A DNA stretch of 64,000 nucleotides from Datisca glomerata (lineage: Eukaryota > Streptophyta > Magnoliopsida > Cucurbitales > Datiscaceae). Below the pieces are notes generated by a model. That model was given only the letters and a program-made list of their open reading frames with translations, made no database searches and was not told where the DNA came from. The stretch lies in the NCBI GenBank assembly GCA_003255025.1, contig QANY01009406.1, positions 372,001 through 436,000 of the forward strand. Direction: 5' to 3'. Below are positions 58,092-64,000 of this stretch, one piece after another. Position numbers and translations under genes: made by a program. How positions within the stretch are numbered: the stretch's first letter is position 1; every line of letters begins with the position of its first letter.

Positions 58092-59739
58092 ATGTAATGC
58101 CCTGATCCCTGAGGGTTAAACATGCTTGAAATTTCACAACTCAAAAATCTTTAATTCACTTGAAACTCTAAGTTGAGAAAATCCCTAAATTAAAAACTCT
58201 AATTTTTTTCCAAATTTTAACGTTAAATAGCAGAAAAATAAAATTATTTTTGGAGAATATTAACACATTAATGAGAATTAAATGATTCATTAAACTGTAA
58301 TAATGTCGAACACGAAAATCCATAAAACATGAAAGTCAAACATAGAAATTCATAAAAATTCTGAAACAACAGTAATTAAACTGAAAATCTGTTTCTAACA
58401 TCATATAATCATAAATTATGAAAAATCTCATATTTTCATTGTCTGTGGCAGTCCCTCATTCATATTGCTCGCTATCACCTGCAACATATTCATTTATGGG
58501 CGTGAGTATTAAAAATACTAAATAAGTAAACTCACATATTAATAAGTTTCACATGACATAAATGAAATTTAATTTCACACGTTCTTTTGTTTATTAAATC
58601 ACATAAAATACTTGTAATAACATATTAATTTCATTGTTAACATATAACTTGTACTTATACTTATACTTACTTGATCATAATTCGACTAGACATATCCCCC
58701 GATTACCAACCTAACCAGAACTGATTCACAACTTGAACTTGAACTTGTAACATGAACGTGAACATGACAGATTGGGTGTCATTAAACTAGATGTCACTTA
58801 AAGTTATCTGAACCTTAAGGACGCTAACATGAACATGGTGACATCCAACTGTATAACTTGATAACATGACATGAACAATCTGGTTACTTGATAATTAAGG
58901 GACATGACTAAGTCTACATTTTATTTATTTAACACTTTACTTGAGTTAAAATTCACAATTCTCATTATTACATATATATGAGTAAACATATAACTTATTC
59001 ATGAACATAAATGATATAACTATTACGTGTCTAAATCAAAATATAAGCATATATAACATGATAAATAATTTCATCGTGATATGAAAATAAATAAATAAAA
59101 TACTTGATCATAAGATTGAACATAAAGAAATAATAAAAATAATAATTTCATATTATATATTCTATACTTATAATATATTAACTGAATTATTATGTAAATT
59201 CACTTACATGGATTCGCTACGAATTATTCAACAACTAATTACCTGAAATCCAAAGATCTCATATCACAATATATTCAAATAATATCTAAAATTATTTAAT
59301 TAACTAGAGGGCGAGTGAGGTTGGGAACAGGTGGAAACTAAACCGGGTGTAAATTGATCAAGCGGTTCAAATCGGTTCAACTATGTTTTGGTGGTTTGAA
59401 CCGGTTTGGTTCTGTTGTTTTGGCCCGGTTTGGTCTAGTCGGGTTGAACCATTTTGGTATGGTCTGACCAAACCAGTTTGGTCCTGTCTGATTGAATCAA
59501 TCTGGTTTAGATGACCATGTTCAAGAAAACGAGAGGAACAGATAGGGAAAAGGAAGACGAAGAAGAGAGAGACAAAACAGAGAAGGGGAGAGAGAGAGGC
59601 CGAGAGAAGCATAAATAGAGAGAGAGAGAGAGAGAGAGAAGCATAAATAGAGAGAGAGAGAGAAGCATAAATAGAGAGAGAGAGAGACGAATGAGATATA
59701 ACAGAAACATAGGGGAGAAGGAGATTAAAGAGAGAGTGA

Positions 59740-59773
<34 letters not shown>

Positions 59774-60561
59774 GAGAGAGAGATAGAGACTGAGAGGAGC
59801 AAATAATAAAGATAGAAATAGAGGGGAAGAGGGAGACGAAGGAGAGGGAGAGAGAGAGAGAGAGAGAGAGAAAGAGACCAAGAGAAGCAGAAATAAAGAG
59901 AGAGAGAGAGAGAGAGAGATTGAAGCTTACCAAAATGGAGCTGCATGTGGTGCGATGATGATGCCAGAATCATATACAATAGGATAAAACTTGCTAGAAT
60001 TTGAAGAATAAAATTCAGATTTGGATGAATATATACATAAACATAGAAATAGGAAATTTCCAGAAAGAGAAAAAAAAAAAGAAGAATCATGAAGAAAGAG
60101 AAAAAAAGAAAGCTTACCGGAGGAGACCAACAATGGAGATGCAACGAAGAGGAATAATAGATAAAGCTTGCTGGAAAATTAGAGAAGAAAAAATCAATTT
60201 GGTGCCGTAACGAATTAATCAAACTTTAAGTTGACTAGAGAAAGGATAGAGAAAATAAAAGAGAAGAAACAAGAAATCGTTTACCTTGATCAATGTTATA
60301 GGGTTGACCAAGCTGAAATGAAGAAGATGAAAGTGAAGAACATAGGCTCGTTGGAGAAGAAAACTGGAACAGAGAAGGGGAATGGCAATAAATAGGAGAA
60401 TGGTTCGTGCATTTAAAAGAAAAGGGGGAGAGGGGTATGGGTGGTTACTTATGAGATAAAAAAAATGAGATAGTGTGGGAGATAGTTGAGTGTGAAGCTT
60501 ATGTGGTGTGAGTAGGCTAATATAATTATAAATTTACCCCTTAATGTTTAGGGTATTACAT
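58092..60561. mobile_element. 2470-bp TIR element inserted in the Copia-3 primer-binding site
   Basis: The left end is ATGTAATGCCCTGA. The right end, read on the other strand, is ATGTAATACCCTAA, giving 12 of 14 matches. The duplication TAT lies at 58089-58091 and 60562-60564. Removing the insert restores TGGTATCAAAGC, a Copia primer site. The interior is AT-rich with no transposase, plus GGTTTGGTTCTG-type text near 59400-59510 and a large GA-rich block. The superfamily is uncertain: a 3-bp duplication fits PIF/Harbinger or CACTA, but the terminal sequence is not typical of either. Confidence 0.8.
59560..59935. repeat. (GA)n-rich block with AGAAGCATAAAT units
   Basis: Long GAGAGA runs with interspersed AAGCATAAATAGAGAG units and one (TG)n run near 59738-59756. 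The Ser/Leu-rich frames on the minus strand (59367-60222) are products of this simple sequence and not genes. Confidence 0.92.
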
Positions 60562-60574
60562 TATCAAAGCCTTA

Positions 60575-61272
60575 CTGAAAAAAGAAATGAAGGAGCAAAC
60601 ATCTGGAAAATAGATTACCAAAGAATCCTATACCTAGAAAAATTTCAGAAGAATATGTTAAGAAACAGAAAAGGTTCTGCTCCCATTACAAAACTACAAG
60701 ACACACTTTGGAAAATTGCTTTAAAGCTGGGAATTCTGAGGCACCTACATGTGAATACTGCAAAGTAGCTGGACATATTAAAGCAAAATGCTACAAATCG
60801 CATGGATATCCAAAAAATCATAAGTTGCACGGGTTTACACCTAAGATTGGTTTCTCTAACCAAGTATCTCTAGCCAACAAAGTGAAAACAGAAGGAACAA
60901 TTCACATTTTCAAAAGAAGATATCAACAAATCCTGGCTCTTCTCAAAGGGAATCCAAATTCTCCACAAGTAAACATGATTCAAAAAAATTTAGAACACAA
61001 CTTAGGTTATTCTATCACGAAAACTCGATTTTTCAATTCTGTCATTATAAATAAGATACCGTGGATGTTAGATACTGGAGCTACTGACCACATTGTTAGT
61101 CATACATATTATTTCACTGAGATTGTGACTCTTTCTAACTTTTTTGTGCAACTTTCTAATGGACAGATGGCCACTGTCACACATATAGGAACCATAAGGC
61201 TATCTGAGAAGTTTATATTATATGATGTTATGTGTGTGCCTTCTTTTTCTTTCAATTTGCTCTCTGTCTAAA
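60575..61272 (+). pseudogene. Copia-3 gag end and protease
   Basis: The 187-residue open frame at 60708-61271 includes a zinc knuckle, CEYCKVAGHIKAKCY (C-x2-C-x4-H-x4-C), and the protease motif MLDTGATDHIVSH with the downstream part ATVTHIGTIRLSEKFILYDV and CVPSFSFNLLSV. The frame stops at 61271 (TAA), whereas Copia pol should continue without a break. The N-terminal part of gag is fragmentary. Confidence 0.9.
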
Positions 61273-62080
61273 AGCTTATAGAATCATTGAATTGTTTCAT
61301 CATCTTCACATCCTCCTATTGTTTTATTCAGGAACTTATGGATTGGAGGACGATTAGGAGGGGTGAAATGCATAATGGTCTCTATCAGTTCATAATATAA
61401 GACAATCATGTAGCATTAATTTATGATTTGCAAGTTTCTTTTCCACAAAAACATTTATCTAACATGTCTAAAGCTGAATCTGTTGACTTATGGCATTTAA
61501 GGCTTGGCCATGCTTCTGTTTTCAGGCTTCAATTAATGAAAATTCCCTTTTGTTCACTAAATCTCCTTTCTGTGACATATGCGCATATGAGCTTTTAACT
61601 AAAAGAAAACATGTTTATCAATCCTTAAAGACCTTTGGGTGCCTATGTTATGCAGATACTTTAAACTCAAACAGAAAAAAAACTGACTCAAGTGCCAAAC
61701 AATATCTCTATTTTCATAGGATATCCATAAGGTGTTAAGGGATATAAGTTGCTAGATATGAGTTCAAACAATATCTCTATTTCTAGGGATGTAACATTCT
61801 TTGAAAATGTTTTTCCATGCACTACTCACTCTAGCACTCAAAATATTTCTTCTAATTCTCAATATACACATCTATCTTATCCAGATTCTGAATTAGAAGA
61901 AGAAATATCTTCCCAACATCTTGATCATGCCATAAGACCATCCATTGAACAAGAAAACTCCACTGAAACAGAGACTGGCCTTGTTATTTCCACCCCTTCT
62001 CCCATTGATTCTGAACAACCAACAGAACAGTCAACATCACTTATCATTGCTCCCCCTCCTAGACAATCTCAAAGATAAAG
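61273..62080 (+). pseudogene. Copia-3 integrase, catalytic core deleted
   Basis: It begins with the pre-core part (MDWRTIRRGEMHNGLYQF, then the HHCC region LWHLRLGHASVFRLQLMK and CDICAY). At about 61585 the text jumps straight to ELLTKRKHVYQSLKTFGCLC, which lies after the catalytic DDE core, so all three catalytic residues are absent. It continues SRDVTFFENVFPC and a Ser/Glu-rich linker to 62078, with frame changes. Confidence 0.88.
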
Positions 62081-62279
62081 AAAACCAACCAAACATCTCA
62101 TTGTCTTCATTTGCAATTCAATTATTAATGCTAATACAAGATACACTTCACTCCCTTCTCACTTATCTAACTCCAAAAGCACACCCTTATATCTCATCAC
62201 TAAGCACATCTCTTATGATAAAGTTTCAGGACCTCTCAGGGTTTTTGTAACTTCAATCAATCATCTACAAGAACCTGAG

Positions 62280-63797
62280 ACCTACAAAGAGGCTACTATG
62301 AACCCCAAATGGGTAGAGGCTATACAGACTGAATTACAAGCATCAGAAGAAAAAAAAAACATGGGAAACCTCTGATTTACCACTTGAAAAAATAACAGTG
62401 GGTATATAAGCTCAAATATCACTCAGATGGGAGTTTAGAAAGGTATAAGGCCAGTTTAGTGGCAAAAGGATACACACAACAAGAATGGCTGGATTATAAT
62501 GAAACATTCTCACTAGTTGCTAAAATCACAATAGTCAGATGTCTATTAGCTTTGGCGGCTATTAATGGGTGGCATTTGCAGCAATTTGATATGGAAAATG
62601 ACTTTCTCCATGGTGAATTAGAAGAGGAAGTTTACATGAAGCTCCATCATGGCTACGCTAAAACTTTTAAACATTTTGTTTGCAAGCTACTTAAAAGCAT
62701 CTACGGACTTAAACAGTCTTCTAGGCAGTGGTATGCAAAATCTCTCAATCCCTCATTCATTTTGGATACACACAATCTAAAGCTGACTATAGTCTTTTCA
62801 CACATATTACTGCCTCTAGCTTCACTGTTGTCTTAGTCTACGTTGATGATTTAATAGTAGTTAGCTCAGACATACACAACATTACAAAACTCAAACGATT
62901 CCTTGAAACCAAATTCAAGATCAAAGACTTGGGTTTACTAAGATACTTATTAGGAATTGAGGTAGCTCGGTCTAGAAAAGGCATTCAAATTTGTCGAAGA
63001 AAATATACTCTGGACCTCCTCAATGATACACACTTCATTGATGCTAAACCAGTAAAAATTTTAATGGAACAGAATTACAAATTTAGTGCTACAGATGGAA
63101 CATTATTATAGGATCCTTCAACATATCGAAGGATCCTAGGGAAACTCATTTATCTGACTATTACGCAACCTGATATCTCCTATTCAGTAAAGACCCTTAG
63201 TCAGTTTATGGCTAATCCAATAGATAAACATATGCAAGGAATTCAAAAGGTTTTAAGATACCTTAAAGGTTCTTCAGGTCAGGGCTTGTTCTGTCCATCT
63301 TCATCTCAGATTCAACTACGTGCTTTTTGTGTTTCGGCTGCTTGTCTGGCCACCAGTAGATGTGTCTCTGGTTTTTGCATATTTTTAGGCAACTCTCTTA
63401 TTTCCTGAAAATCCAAGAAATGACATATTGTCTCTCGTTCTTCTGCTGAAGCAGAGTGTCAATCCATAGCAACCACACTATGAATTGATCTGGTTATGGT
63501 ACTTACTCAACGATTTCTGTGTTTTTCATACACAAGCATCACATCTTCATTGTGATAATCAAGTTGCTCTCTATATTGCTTCCAACCCTATTTTTTACGA
63601 ACGCACGAAACACATTGAACCTGACTGTCATTTTATTCTTGAAATGATTCAAGAAGGGAGTATTAGAACATCTCATATTACCACTACAAATCAAATTGCA
63701 GACATTTTCACAAAGGCCTTACCTTCTCCAATTTTTCTCTCACATTTATCCAAGATGAACGTAGACAATATTTACGCTTCATCTTGCAGGGGGAGGT
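62280..63797 (+). pseudogene. Copia-3 reverse transcriptase and RNase H
   Basis: NPKWVEAIQTELQASE (about 62300), [20 protein letters not shown] and [20 protein letters not shown] (62459 onward), then [14 protein letters not shown] frame change leads to [15 protein letters not shown] (catalytic YVDD intact, 62840) and KDLGLLRYLLGIEV. A stop at 63109 is followed by QPDISYSVKTLSQFM and QKVLRYLKG. The RNase H end holds a broken AEAE region, LHCDNQVALYIA and RTKHIEPDCHFI, ending ADIFTKALPS. The polypurine tract CAGGGGGAGG (63787-63796) precedes the 3' LTR. Confidence 0.92.
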
Positions 63798-64000
63798 ATT
63801 GAGCTATACTAATTCAGAGATTCCACCATTGCTGAAGCCACTGAGACAGAGCATTACAATGGTAAAAAACAATTCAAATCCACGAAGCCTTAAAGGAAGA
63901 AGAGGAGAAGGTTGAAAAACGACACATTTTTGGTTGAAGACTCTTCTTCCAATACGACACCGTTCCACTTAAGCCCCTTTGCTCAACTCAGCTCATTCTG
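63798..64000 (+). repeat. Copia-3 3' LTR (cut by the window end)
   Basis: The first 203 bp of the 3' LTR, starting just after the polypurine tract, matches 57688 onward. Differences occur about every six or seven bases by eye. The end of the element and the duplicated target site are outside the window. Confidence 0.85.

Larger units (their letters stand above)
57688..64000 (+). mobile_element. Copia-3 in the first intron of the DUF1068 gene (3' end outside the window)
   Basis: The 5' LTR (57688-58085) and the first 200 bp of a 3' LTR (63798 onward) match with clear divergence (TAAGCTATACCAATT against TGAGCTATACTAATT; ATTACAATGGTAAAAAA; CTCTTCTTCCAATACGACAC). Internal sequence (60562-63797) carries gag, protease, integrase pieces, reverse transcriptase and RNase H on the same strand as the host gene. 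A TIR element (58092-60561) sits in the primer-binding site. Stops, frameshifts and an integrase-core deletion make it inactive. Confidence 0.9.

Noticed and set aside
59367..60222. Long Ser/Leu-rich open frames on the minus strand (up to 188 codons)
   Set aside because: They are translations of (GA)n/(CT)n simple sequence with HTHTHT and SLSLSL runs, inside a TIR element. No start context or family motif is present.

Overview
The window is nuclear DNA of a flowering plant. Split genes with GT-AG introns, a plant CslB/CslH-type cellulose-synthase-like gene, a plant DUF1068 gene, plant Copia and Gypsy retrotransposons and a FAR1-type transposase relic all point that way, and a eudicot is most likely. 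I cannot name the species. Only three loci look like functional host genes: a nine-exon cellulose-synthase-like gene (30265-34349, +), a nine-exon CNOT9/Rcd1 gene (52128-55926, +), and the first exon of a DUF1068 gene (57420-57630, +), whose first intron holds a retrotransposon.

Layout. 1-1494: AT-rich, unresolved repeat. 1495-8891: a decayed Gypsy element (Gypsy-1, +) with both LTRs, an internal deletion, a 55-bp tandem array and an antisense gene near its 3' end. 8892-about 12850: decayed Copia-1 (+) with a 3' LTR. About 13085-29038: Gypsy-2 (-), of the same internal family, with its own antisense gene and tandem array. It is split by Copia-2 (20467-27292, -), which is bounded by a perfect 5-bp target duplication, TGTAC. 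30265-34349: the CSL gene. 34350-41640: a MITE-like element, a GC-rich minisatellite, a truncated Copia LTR with its primer-binding site, a miniature LTR pair, a frameshifted VQ-motif gene relic and a 285-bp tandem duplication. 41836-42141: a dense cluster of about eight inverted repeats. 42452-43700: a FAR1-related (MULE) transposase relic. 44098-44352: a 100-bp-arm inverted repeat. 45130-48230 (-): a DUF1985/Ulp1 protease gene of the MULE-associated type that has lost both its catalytic His and Cys. 52128-55926: CNOT9. 57420-57630: DUF1068 exon 1. About 57688 to beyond 64000: Copia-3 (+), whose primer-binding site is cut by a 2470-bp TIR element with a 3-bp TAT duplication.

How it fits together. 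About half of the window is nested transposable-element sequence. The most informative points are the antisense, intron-containing gene found at the same place in two different Gypsy copies, the three-level nesting with readable target duplications, the palindrome cluster, and the catalytically dead Ulp1-like gene beside a MULE transposase relic. No wholly new system is proven from sequence alone. All similarity calls are from reading translated frames by eye, without a database search.
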